A DNA stretch of 64,000 nucleotides from Trachythela sp. YZ-2020 (taxonomy: Eukaryota; Cnidaria; Anthozoa; Malacalcyonacea; Clavulariidae). Shown here piece after piece: positions 11,991-21,843 of this stretch. Within the stretch, counting starts at the first letter, position 1. Every line of letters starts with the position of its first letter. The translations under genes and the position numbers were made by a program. Below the pieces are notes generated by a model. The model was not told the DNA's origin and made no database searches. It saw only the letters and a list, made by a program, of their open reading frames with translations. The stretch is from assembly GCA_016169945.1 (NCBI GenBank), contig JADLSH010000377.1:682001-746000 (forward strand), read 5' to 3'.

Positions 11991-12376
11991 AGGCCGGGCT
12001 CCACTTGCACGTACGTACGCACAATTGTACGCACGTACGTGTTTATACTTTCGTGAAATGTGATTGGTTAAAAACTTGACGGCCGCACAGAAAGTAGAAT
12101 ACAGTTCTACTGTCATACGTACAAAAAGTTAGCCGCGACGGTCAAGATTAGCGATCATTTTCGAGTCACAGAGCATGCGCAAAATCGGCCGCGCTGGCCG
12201 TACGTGCAAGTGCTCTGTGACTCGAAAATGATCGCTAACTTTTTGTACGTATGACAGTAGAACTGTATTCTACTTTCTGTGCGGCCGTCAAGTTTTTAAC
12301 CAATCACATTTCACGAAAGTATAAACACGTACGTGCGTGCAATTGGGCGTACGTACGTGCAAGTGGAGGCCGGCCT
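11991..12376. mobile_element. PIF/Harbinger-type MITE, copy 1 (386 bp)
   Basis: Long inverted arms of about 170 bp starting AGGCCGGGCTCCACTTGCAC on the left and ending GCAAGTGGAGGCCGGCCT on the right, flanked by TTA at 11988-11990 and 12377-12379. The arms contain several CGTACGTACG-type words. A second copy is at 18278-18671. No ORF of its own; open frames across it are by-products of the palindrome. Confidence 0.88.
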
Positions 12377-13577
12377 TTAGCCATGAAGGATATAATGAAA
12401 GCATCTATTGAGTATTGTGTTAATATCATTAATTTCTTGTCAATGCGTTACTCCGCATGCGTTAATGCGTTGGCCAATTTGCATAATTATGACTTTAATA
12501 TCGAATGTCATCTCATTAAACTAAAACACAACTAGAAATTCACACAGAGTTATGCTTGATTGGTGACAGTTCAAGGTGTTCTGCAGCTGCAAGTAAAGTG
12601 TTGGCAATGTCTAAAATCAAAACGTAAACTTCACACTCAGTGTGTATTTTAGCCGTGCGGGTTGTAATATAACATGTCTAATGTAATAATGACCTGGTAA
12701 TGACTAACGCCAGCTTCGTGTTAAAAGATGTTGTATTAAACAGGTTAAATGATGAAAGGTTTACGCCAAATGCACGCGTCTGTAATTGTAATTGTAAAAT
12801 AATATCACATTTCAAGCAAGTCTGAATTGCTTTGTATAGAAAATTTTGTGTCTTGTGACTATAGTTGTTAAGATCTATATTATATACTGAATTGTCTTTG
12901 AAATGTTCAGTGAACAGCATTTACTCATTTCTGTCATTTAAGAAGGAATGCTTGGAATATTTATAAGAGCTTTCGAGATGAATTACACGCAAGTGTTACG
13001 CAATATATTGCGGCTTTTGGGTTTTAGTTTGTCTGAAGTACGTACTTGGAAAAAGTATATGAAAATGGAGTCTCACGTCTCAAGTGAATACTCTTGCAGT
13101 TGCTTAGAAGGTTAACCATCCAGATTCGCGTTTTTATCGTTAACTACCATTTAACTGCAAAACGGGTATAGTTTAATTAAAGTAGTTAAGACTTTCATAC
13201 AACTGGCCCGACGTAGTTTTCAGGCATAAAGACGATAGCATACTGTAAAACATTACTATTTCTTACGTATAATCCCCGACGTTAAAATTGGATAATCACC
13301 TATTTTGGTAAGCGCTGTACATCGGTTCCAAGCATACAGTAATAAGTGCGTCGGCAGGTTACTGCGCGCGGTCGCTAGCTATACACTAGATTGTTGATAC
13401 TAGTGACTTGACAGCTCAATTGCCGTAGTATCATTGCGTCAGCCCGCTTAGCTGAATGCGCAGGTTCAAATCGTGCTTATGTTAACTGCGTGTTTAGTGT
13501 ATCATATTCCACTAGTCCCTAGGTTACGAGTATAAGTAATTGTCAATACTCATAATATGAATATTGACAATATCTAC
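12377..13577. other. No gene seen (intron of the FReD gene)
   Basis: AT-rich sequence. Around 13445-13480 there is a word GCAGGTTCAAATCGTGC that resembles a pol III B box, but no complete tRNA or SINE could be assembled. Confidence 0.4.
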
Positions 13578-13771
13578 CTTCTCGATGAACACAACTACTG
13601 CATAGTGCTTTAACTTGACTTAATTCAGTTTTCAAACTTGATATCTCATTTTCCATACTCGTCAGCACATTTTTCACATCTGTGATCTCTGGTTTTAAGC
13701 CACAGGTAGCCACAGAAAAGTTTCTCTTCACCATGCATAGTTCTCCATCTTCGAAGTACACAGCATTAATG
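13578..13771 (-). CDS. FReD gene, exon 2: secreted stalk with coiled coil
   Basis: The exon follows a TCTTTTCAG acceptor and ends at GAAG|GTAGAT. It encodes about 64 residues: VYFEDGELCMVKRNFSVATC, then a predicted coiled coil (SMENEISSLKTELSQVK with heptad-spaced hydrophobics), then CSSCVHRE. The two Cys after the coiled coil suggest inter-chain disulfides, as in oligomeric fibrinogen-domain lectins where a coiled-coil stalk holds subunits together. Entry phase 2 matches exon 1 and exit phase 1 matches the FReD exon at 1-152. The reading frame, splice signals and phases are seen; oligomerisation is inferred from family architecture. Confidence 0.75.
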
Positions 13772-14571
13772 CTGAAAAGAATAGAGACATATATGAGTCA
13801 ATATTTGTAAATATGTCTCTTCCCAATTTGATGTCAAGTATACTCTTAAACTACTTCATCTGTCTGGGTATTGATGGCACAGTGGTAGGTTACTCCAAGT
13901 ACTTTTCACCTCTGTGACCTGGTTAGGATTTCTGCAGAATTTAACAGTTTCCTGATTATAATTTCAACTCAGTCGCCTGAGAAAACAATACTTCCAGTTA
14001 TACTCTACCAAACACAGTTTAATTCTCCAGTCATATTCTGTCTGCTATAACACTGGACCATGCACTAAGAGTTGGCCCGCGGAGAACTGACAGGAATAAC
14101 AATATTAAGAATAAGATAAGTCTACAGCAGTTTTAGTACAAAGATTTTTTGTAGATTTCAAAAGGTGGCCATCTGGCGGTAATTAAATCTGCTACCCTGC
14201 TGGAGCCATCCAGTCACGAACCAGTGAACATAATGTTCTATTGTCTTTTCGTTTGTTGAAATCCCACTGTTCAGTGACGGCATTATTTTGACTGATTTTA
14301 ATTACGTTTATTCAAAAGACCTATGCCATTCCACAGATCCCGCCTTCCTCTACCCACAAATTCCACCAGGTTACTTGGTAGGGTGTTGTCTATGGACGTA
14401 TAGCAAGTCAGCAAGATTACAAAATTCAAAATCATTTACTTGTGAACATATATTAAACTCCCCGCTTAACCTCGCGTGCCGCTTCGCGGCGCGCTCGATC
14501 CCTCGGACTCTAGAGAGACGGACTTGATCCAAGTCTAAACCCAGAACTGATTGCCAAATACTGTAACTTAC

Positions 14572-14627
14572 CAATTAAAAACGAAGAAAAGTGATGCGAC
14601 GAATAGAACAAGGTTACTTCTGTCCAT
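14572..14627 (-). CDS. FReD gene, exon 1: start codon and signal peptide
   Basis: ATG at 14627-14625 opens a frame reading MDRSNLVLFVASLFFVFN, a typical secretory signal (charged start, then a hydrophobic core), and ends at a strong donor TG|GTAAGTT. The split codon is completed by exon 2 and a plausible signal-peptidase site falls just after the junction, at INA|VY. This start is chosen because it is the only ATG in frame with exon 2 and because TATA-like and CRE-like sequence lies immediately upstream. With exons 2 and 3 it makes a signal peptide-coiled coil-fibrinogen domain protein. The exon is too short to be seen by ORF scanning. Confidence 0.7.
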
Positions 14628-14639
14628 ATTGAGATTCGA

Positions 14640-14704
14640 GTGATAAGTTATCACGGATTCGACGAAACTTTATATGTTCACTAAATGACGTGAAGCTACG
14701 TCAT
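14640..14704 (-). promoter_or_regulatory. Putative core promoter of the FReD gene
   Basis: Read towards the gene, the order is as follows. A 20-bp near-palindrome with two TGACG half-sites (ATGACGT...ACGTCAT, 14685-14704) comes first, resembling CRE/ATF sites. A TATA-like TATAAAG (14668-14674) follows. Then comes a perfect 15-bp palindrome GTGATAACTTATCAC (14640-14654) made of two opposed GATA words, 13 bp before the ATG. Spacing of TATA to the likely start region is normal. Factor binding is inferred from consensus only. Confidence 0.5.
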
Positions 14705-14723
14705 CAAGTGTAAACGCGTAAAC

Positions 14724-16732
14724 TATGGCGCGTTTTTACGGTCAAAATTCAATAGTTACAAGTCGAGCGTCAATGGTTTAAATCGATCAACACTTGCTCG
14801 AAACGAACAGAGCGATATACAAATCGAACAGTCAAATCGCCATCAATGGTTTAAATCGATCAACACTTGTTCGAAACGAACAGACCGATATACAAATCAA
14901 ATCAAATCGAATCGATCAATGCATATTCAAATCGAGCATACGTTACTCGAATCGATCGTCAAACTTGCAGCGAGCAGTGTTTCCACCTTTTTGAAACGTA
15001 ACTTCCATTGCCGCTTTCCAAATGAAATTTTCGTCTAAAAATTTCCTTGAATTTCGAATTTACTTCATTTTTTCCTTACGTCTAAATTTCCTTCAAAATG
15101 GTATCCACTGTCAATATACGCGTGCTCGGTCCTTTCCACAATTCTCACACGTGCGCGCGTATACAAAGTACAAAGTTATTCCATATTCTAACAAACATAA
15201 TCTTGATTGATATTGTTGTGCCTCTAAACCTTTTGTGTTTTCGTTTCGCGTTGGCTCTTTTGCTGTTGAAATAAGTCCAAAAAAAAACAAACGGGTCTTC
15301 GAAGATCGCCTCTGGTTCGCGGAATGACATAGCCGTATTTATGGTATGTTAATTTCGACGTTTCGAGCGAAAGCCCTTTGTGAGTCAGAGCGTTTCCAGG
15401 ATGACCAAACAAAAAAGGCATTTGTTCGAAACAGTGCCACTGGGCAAGAATACAGCCAACGCCAAACGGCAACAGCATTGAGTTTTATTAATGATATGTA
15501 ATTTATTAACACCCATATATTAAAGGGGCATGCACCCAACCCAATTTTATTATTTTGCTTTGTCTCACCCCTGACAAGGAAATGAACATTTATAGGAGCC
15601 TTCCCTTGACGAGTAATTAAGCGTAAAATAACAAAGAAGAGAGCACCAGAGCGCATCGTGGCTTAATGGTTAATATACTAGGTATTAGATTTGGGGGGCT
15701 ACGGAAATACAACATAATCCATATAAAGACATTGTAACTTAAAATTCCAAGCAATGGTCTATATTATGCACCAGCCGATGTAACCCAACCCCCTCCCCGC
15801 CTACCCCAACCCGGGAAAGGCGGAGACTTGGACTTTGCAGCCTTACCGAATGAGCCGTCATCTCACCCCAGGGACAATAATTGTGTTCCAATGTCACCGC
15901 ATGTGCCTGGTTATATTATATGGCACCTGTCAATAACAAATGTGATTTTCTCAGTTTCTCCGACCTGTCTGGCGAGGCAATGAAAGCAAACACATTGCCT
16001 ACCCAACAGGGAAAAGCAAACCGGGGATCATTTCATTGTCCCGCTATTCCCCGCCCTTTCTTGGGTTGGGGTATACTTGTACTTACATTTCGACTACAGC
16101 GCATTATAAAGTAATTTATATTAAAAGTCAAAATATAATCGTCTATCTTTTGCGTTGATTGAAACATTTTGGGTGTTCAAGATCTCTTTAAATTTATTCG
16201 CACTATTTTATACTTTTCATCAAGATAATTATATTTGTTAGAATATAGAATAAGTTAAAAAATATAAATAATTCATACCTTTTTGCCGACAACTTTGTTT
16301 ACGCGCGTACGTGTGAGAATTGTGGAAAGGACCGAGCTCACGTATATTGACAGCGAATACCATTTTGAAGGAAATTTAGACGTAAGGAAAAAAGGAAGTA
16401 AATTCGAAATTCAAGGAAATTTTTAGACGAAAATTTCATTTGGAAAGCGGCAATGGAAGTTACGTTTCAAAAAGGTGGAAACACTGCTCGCTGCAAGTTT
16501 GACGATCGATTCGAGTAACGTATGCTCGATTTGAATATGCGTTGTTCGATTTGATTTGATTTGTATATCGGTCTGTTCGTTTCGAACAAGTGTTGATCGA
16601 TTTAAACCATTGATGGCGATTTGACTGTTCGATTTGTATATCGCTCTGTTCGTTTCGAGCAAGTGTTGATCGATTTAAACCATTGAAGCTCGACTTGTAA
16701 CTATTGAATTTTGACCGTAAAAACGCGCCATA
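14724..16732. mobile_element. 2.0-kb foldback element abutting the FReD promoter
   Basis: Left arm 14724-15170 and right arm 16295-16732 are reverse complements at high identity, starting TATGGCGCGTTTTTACGGTC and ending GACCGTAAAAACGCGCCATA. GTAAAC flanks both ends (14718-14723, 16733-16738), a possible 6-bp target duplication. Each arm contains a tandem duplication of about 65 bp built around CGATCAACACTTG...CGAAACGAACAGA. The 1.1 kb centre has no transposase. It includes a smaller inverted pair ACCCCAACCCGGGAAAGG (near 15803) and CCTTTCTTGGGTTGGGGT (near 16056), probably another nested MITE. Open frames over the arms are by-products. Confidence 0.8.
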
Positions 16733-16738
16733 GTAAAC

Positions 16739-17740
16739 GGCAGGTCAATATTTTTAAATGTGCGCCTTATGGCATGACGACATTATTATTTTATTTCTCG
16801 GCAAAATATTTGACTACTTGCCAATCCGTGACCAAAATTTGAATGGGAAGCTTGTTTTCGCTGTGATAAATAATTCCTTTTGCACATGCATGAAATAGAT
16901 CAATTAACACTGCATCTTTATTTTATGTCACCTTTCTCGGCTCTGGAGCTGGAAAAGAGGTGAAATTATATCAATTAATAATGCTAATGAATTGATGAAG
17001 TACATAGTTCAGATTTTGTTGTGTAGCAATCAATGCGCATTTTTGCCGCACGTGCATGCTTGAGTATGATCATACTGACGCGTGTTATTGTGCTGTTTGA
17101 AAATGTAATCTACTCTTCTGAGCTAAACAAACACTACCTTTAGTTAATTATCGATTTCACATCTTGAATAATTATACGCTCTTCCAATCCATGTATACGT
17201 ATGTGAGTTTGTAGTATGGTAAATAGTTTACACACATTGAGTAATCACATTAACACTGTGTCGTGTTATTTATTTCAACCGTATGAAGCTGGAAAATAGA
17301 ACTGAAGTCAATATTGCTATGGAAAAATGTAATACCAACGTAATAGCTGAAAATGATAGCTTAGACCTATTGCTAAGTCGCATTTACTGTCCTTCTCTTA
17401 GTGTGATTTAATACTCATACGCCGCTAGTCTCAGTGTTTCTTTAGGTATTAAGTGAACATCATCTGACGCAAATCGCAGAAGTGTAAACGTACTTTAAGT
17501 TGAAAATGCCGTGCTAAAGTTGTTAGTAAATAGATGAAATAATATTATATCGGCGTATGATTTTCGATTAATTATAATGATTTAGGAATTTGGCAATTAT
17601 AGTGACCATTCAAGCTTTGCGCATTCACAAATTCTATATACCAACGTATTCAGTCTGCGGTACACCCAGATCAATTTTAACAGCAGAACATGCATGGTAA
17701 GAACGGATTGGTTAAAATGACCAATTTAAATTGGTTGTCT
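16739..17740. other. No gene seen
   Basis: AT-rich intergenic sequence with no coding motif or clear repeat that I could recognise. Confidence 0.4.
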
Positions 17741-18105
17741 CTGATGTACAAATTTGACCAATTTTGTCAAAACAACCGAACAACCGTCGAAACAGCAGAC
17801 TGTATTGAGAGATTGAAGTGGATTTAGCCGAACGAATTCCATAACATTTTCATTAATGACATACATTTCTCAGGCATGCAAGCTAAGCAAACCATACCGC
17901 GTCTGATGATAAGCAATCACGAATTTCCTCTTTTCACATACCTGTAAATAGATCTAGATGATTACGAATACTATTTCTTATAAACTTAATACTATATTTT
18001 ATATCTTAATACTATATGTCTTATTTAACCAATATTTCGGTTGTTTTGACCAAATATTATTGGTCAAAATAAAATGCATCTGAGACAACCATGCAGTCAT
18101 CTGAA
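17741..18105. repeat. Short foldback repeat
   Basis: Sequence at 17741-17795 (TTGGTTGTCTCTGATG..., TTGACCAA, TCAAAACAACCGAA) is imperfectly inverted at 18027-18100 (TTCGGTTGTTTTGACC..., CATCTGAGACAACC). Arms are about 55 bp around a 230-bp centre. Probably a non-autonomous DNA transposon; ends and target duplication are unclear. Confidence 0.5.
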
Positions 18106-18199
18106 AAATATCATTATTAGGGGTAAGCCACTGGGAAAAGTTGAATGAAGGGGTGGGCCAGTCTAAAGATTTAAGAGGGTGTCAGAGACTGGTGCTTTT

Positions 18200-19026
18200 A
18201 GTTACAATTTTGGCGAAAAACGGTTTATGTTTCAACTGCGCGACGAAAACGCATCGCGCTTCAGAATATACCAGTAAAGGCCGGGCTCCACTTGCACGTA
18301 CGTACGCACAATTGCACGCACGTATGTGTTTATACTTTCGTGAAATTTGATTGGTTAAAAACTTGACGGCCGCACAGAAAGTAGAATACAGTTCTACTGT
18401 CATACGTACAAAAAGTTAGCCGCGACGGTCAAGATTAGCGATCATTTTCGAGCCACAGAGCACTTGCACGTACGGCCAGCGAGGCTGATTTTGCGTATGC
18501 TCTGCGACTCGAAAATGATCGCTAATCTTGACCTTTTTGCTACGTGTGACAGTAGAACTGTATTCTACTTTCTGTGCGGCCGTCAAGTTTTTAACCAATC
18601 AAATTTCACGAAAGTATAAACACATACGTGCGTGCAATTGTGCGTACGTACGTGCAAGTGGAGCCCGGCCTTAAATCTGCTTGCGGCCACTGCAACAAAC
18701 GTCATCACACTTCCATCTGTGACCAAAAGAATGACAAGAATGAGAAACATCCGAACGTTAAGAAGCTGATGAGGGACGGAGTGGAGACGGCACTTTTCCC
18801 GTGGTGCCGGTTGTAAAAGTTAATGACATAATGCGTCGCGCATTAATCGACGCAGGCGCCTGGAGCACTTATGCATCTGCCAAATTTATTAACAATCTAA
18901 AGATAAAACAGAGTTTGACTAATAGTCGCGTGTATTTTCTTGAGTCGCGGGTGGAAAAAAGTGCGAAAAATCATTTTATTAGTTATTTATTACAGTACGT
19001 ATTATACGTACGTAGGCTATGTTCTT
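18200..19026 (+). pseudogene. BEL/Pao gag-protease remnant split by a MITE
   Basis: Before the MITE, the plus strand reads AKNGLCFNCATKTHRASE, the first half of the zinc-knuckle region of BEL/Pao Gag. After the MITE (from 18675) it reads CGHCNKRHHTSICD, the second knuckle. A protease follows: VVPVVKVND, then RRALIDAGAWSTYAS around 18838-18885, where the DTG-type catalytic triad reads DAG. Removing the MITE and one copy of its TAA duplication leaves the frame intact across the junction, so the MITE entered an open gag. A one-base shift near 18800 and later stops show decay. No RT follows in this orientation. Confidence 0.75.
18278..18671. mobile_element. PIF/Harbinger-type MITE, copy 2 (394 bp)
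   Basis: Same family as 11991-12376: termini AGGCCGGGCTCCACTTGCAC / GTGCAAGTGGAGCCCGGCCT and long inverted arms. The flanking duplication is TAA (18275-18277 and 18672-18674). It is inserted in the zinc-knuckle coding sequence of a BEL/Pao element, so it is younger than that element. Confidence 0.9.
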
Positions 19027-19029
19027 AAC

Positions 19030-20594
19030 CAGTTTCTAAGCTTTCTTTTACAGGTGTAGTATGTTTTTTACGTATTTAATACGTTCAGTATTATCTTTTA
19101 TAACGTCCAAAATCGTCGACTTGTTGCAGACTAAAAATGCTGAAATGATATTCTATACTCTCAAAAATGATATTTTATACTCTCTTTTTAAAGCAATAAA
19201 AAGTTTAAAAACTACTGCATAAAGACAGTTGGAATTATTTGAATGTTTTGAAAAGTTTTCATACCGATTTCAACAATAAAAACAAATTTAAGAGACGTTG
19301 GATTAATTCAATGCGTATAAACCACCGACAATTATGAAACCAGACCAGAAAAAACCCACCAACAAACAATCTTGGGTCCAACAAGCCAGGCGTAGCGAAA
19401 ACGAAGAGAATTTTGCTCCAAATTGTAAACCATTTCGAAATAAACAGCCTGTTTTACAGCCAGCGGGTGACTCGAACATGCGCCCGCAAACACTATATCG
19501 TGATCGGTCAGTATTTTTTTAGGCGTTGCGTGTTTTTCGCGTGCAGGAAATGGCATTTTCACAAACTGACCGTGAATGTCGATAAAAACCAACAGCCAAC
19601 GAAATCACAACTGCAAATTAAGCCAGTGCAACACGAAACAAACAAAAGTTCTTGTGATATGAACACAAATCATTCGTGATTAGACGTGAAGGCTATCGAG
19701 CCACGACCGTGTAGCGAACCCAGAGGAGGAATGAGGGTCTCCCCGAAATGTAACGCGCGCAGGGGCGGCAGGATAATGTACTTCCACCAATACATTTAGA
19801 CAATGCGAGAGCAAGACGACTTATTAACCCAGTCATTATGCGAGTCGACTTGTAGCAAGTCTAATTCAGATACTGCTGTGTTCAGCTCATGAAAAGTAAA
19901 TTGCCTTAATCAGGTCTTATACTGCCAACTAATAATGGTCCAATATCAGAACATAAACGTTTCAGAAAACATTTATTAATATTAAACATCAGCTATATTT
20001 GAGAGTAATTAGTAATTAAGAGATATAAGTTTGTTCAGACAATGTCATTCTGTATATTATACATTAGGCTACTATATACATTTAACATGAACATGGATAT
20101 TTTTTCAATGGTATCTGTGTCCCGTGTAATTTCCAAGACAATTTGGGGGAAATATCCCTTGGAAATGGATTGTTTATTTGTTTTTACCCCATCCATTGGA
20201 ATTTCCAAGCCAAATAGTGTCTGTTACCCTTCCCTTGAAATTTCCAAGGCAAAAAAGCTTAATCCATAATGGAATTTCCAAGGTATTTGTCCCGGAGGTG
20301 TACGGAATGGGCCATTCCATTTAATATATAGGCACCCCCACTATTAATTTGAAACTCACTTCGATAAGTTGGAAAGTTGCCCCATAGGATATTGTAAGTA
20401 CCCCCTTAGGATATTAGGATGAAACACCCTTCCTCCCCCATTGGATATCCAGACCCGTCAATAGGAGTGGGGAAACCTTGTACCCAGGATATTTTATTGA
20501 GGGGGTGGGGTGGCTATACTAAATATAATGGCCCATTAAAAATACAATAAGCCAATACTGAATTTGTAATAAATATATATATATATATATATTT
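19030..20594. other. No gene seen; motif clusters
   Basis: No recognisable coding region; ORFs at 19332-19679 have no known domain. At 20125-20285 the word GGAATTTCC or GGAAATTTCC recurs about five times. From 20340 to 20520, CCCC-flanked GGATATT words recur. A long AT dinucleotide run (20573-20592) precedes the next foldback element. Confidence 0.4.
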
Positions 20595-20808
20595 AGATTT
20601 TCGCTTACCTCAAAACTCGTCTGCAACAGGCTGTTTCATCTGTAAAAGAATCATCAGTGCCTGATGATTGCCATAATCACTGCTTGATGATTATTTTACA
20701 AATTAAACAGCCTGTTGCAGACCAGTTTCGAGGTAAGCGAAAATATATAATTTGCTCTACCTATATGTTGTCGAGCACCCTTTGCGTTTCGTAGAACTAA
20801 ACCTACAC
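20595..20808. mobile_element. Foldback element copy 2
   Basis: Arms 20595-20641 and 20700-20745 are inverted copies beginning ATTTTCGCTTACCTC. The right flank to about 20808 matches, in reverse orientation, the left flank of copy 1 at 4257-4383. TA dinucleotide runs border both sides (to 20592 and from 20811), so the element is microsatellite-associated. No ORF of its own. Confidence 0.8.
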
Positions 20809-20831
20809 GTATATATATATATATATATATA

Positions 20832-21843
20832 TTCTTGATGTCAATATTCACCATTTGGTTTTCACAGTTCACACGGCATTCGGCATTTCTCATGACAACC
20901 AGTGTAACAGTTGATGATCCATTGATATAGTAACTCCATTTAGTCAATAATTATTCATGTGAAGTATTGACTCTCCATTAGATAAAGTCAATCAACATTT
21001 GCATTTCTTATTTGTACAGTACATAAATCAAGTACAGCAGAACAAACCAGGTTTAAATATTCTTGAAATACTGGACCCTACATTTTTAACCAGGGATACT
21101 TTTATTCTGCTAGAAATAGAATGATAGCGGCAAATTTTTGGGAAGTTGCCCCTAAAATCATTCTGGTTACAGAATCCTGAAATTCTGGTTACAGAATCCT
21201 GGTTACAGCAACCTGAAATTCTGGTTACAGAATCCTGGTCACAGAATCCTGAAATTCTGGTTACAGAATCCCGGTTACAGATCGGAAACCTGAAATTTGG
21301 CGCAAATTATACTTGAAATCAAACCATTTAAACTCAGCATTGAAATCGATGAGCAACAGGCGATCAGTGATGGTTTTATTCGTTGTTATCAATATCATAC
21401 ATAATCGTTCGAGCAGTTCTGTCTAAAATCACTTTATATTTGAAATTAGTTCGCAATCACTAAACACAGTGAAAGACGTCAAACAGCTGAGGTACAACCG
21501 CTATAATATCAACGATAGATCTCATTGACGCTAGTCATAGCTTGCATATAGCCTGGCTGCGTGGCATAAAGTGGCCATTTAAGGCTTCTGCGACAGCACT
21601 TCCGTGCGATAGTAACTCCTAGTATTAAAAGCACCACGGTCTTTGACACACTCCCCCATACAGCTCGGACTCGAGATATATGTCCTGAAGAGACGCATTA
21701 TATCCCGATATTCATGCAATGTCCACGCAATAACATGTTCTAAGTTGAAACAACGTACGATATATAATTATGAATGTATAAATGCTTAACGAAACTAATG
21801 AATTTTCTATATCTTTGAATACTTATAACGTTTCTGATTAGTG
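20832..21843. other. No gene seen; contains a minisatellite
   Basis: Apart from the minisatellite at 21160-21298, I see no gene or known repeat in this stretch. Confidence 0.4.
21160..21298. repeat. Small minisatellite (CTGGTTACAGAATC units)
   Basis: About seven copies of TTCTGGTTACAGAATCCTG and shorter variants, separated by GAAA in longer units of about 30 bp. No coding role is apparent. Confidence 0.8.

Noticed and set aside
12251..12535. ORFs over the PIF/Harbinger MITE, also at 18182-18403 and 18416-18598.
   Set aside because: They read the inverted arms of the MITE and appear in both orientations in both copies.
13445..13480. tRNA-like B box GGTTCAAATCG.
   Set aside because: No matching A box at the right distance and no cloverleaf could be drawn; at most a SINE trace.
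14794..14994. ORF repeated at 16423-16662 with the same peptide.
   Set aside because: It is the two arms of the foldback element at 14724-16732 read in opposite directions, with tandem arm repeats keeping the frame open.
15650..15700. tRNA-like A box (TGGCTTAATGGTTAA) in the foldback centre.
   Set aside because: No B box follows within 60 nt, so neither tRNA nor complete SINE is supported.
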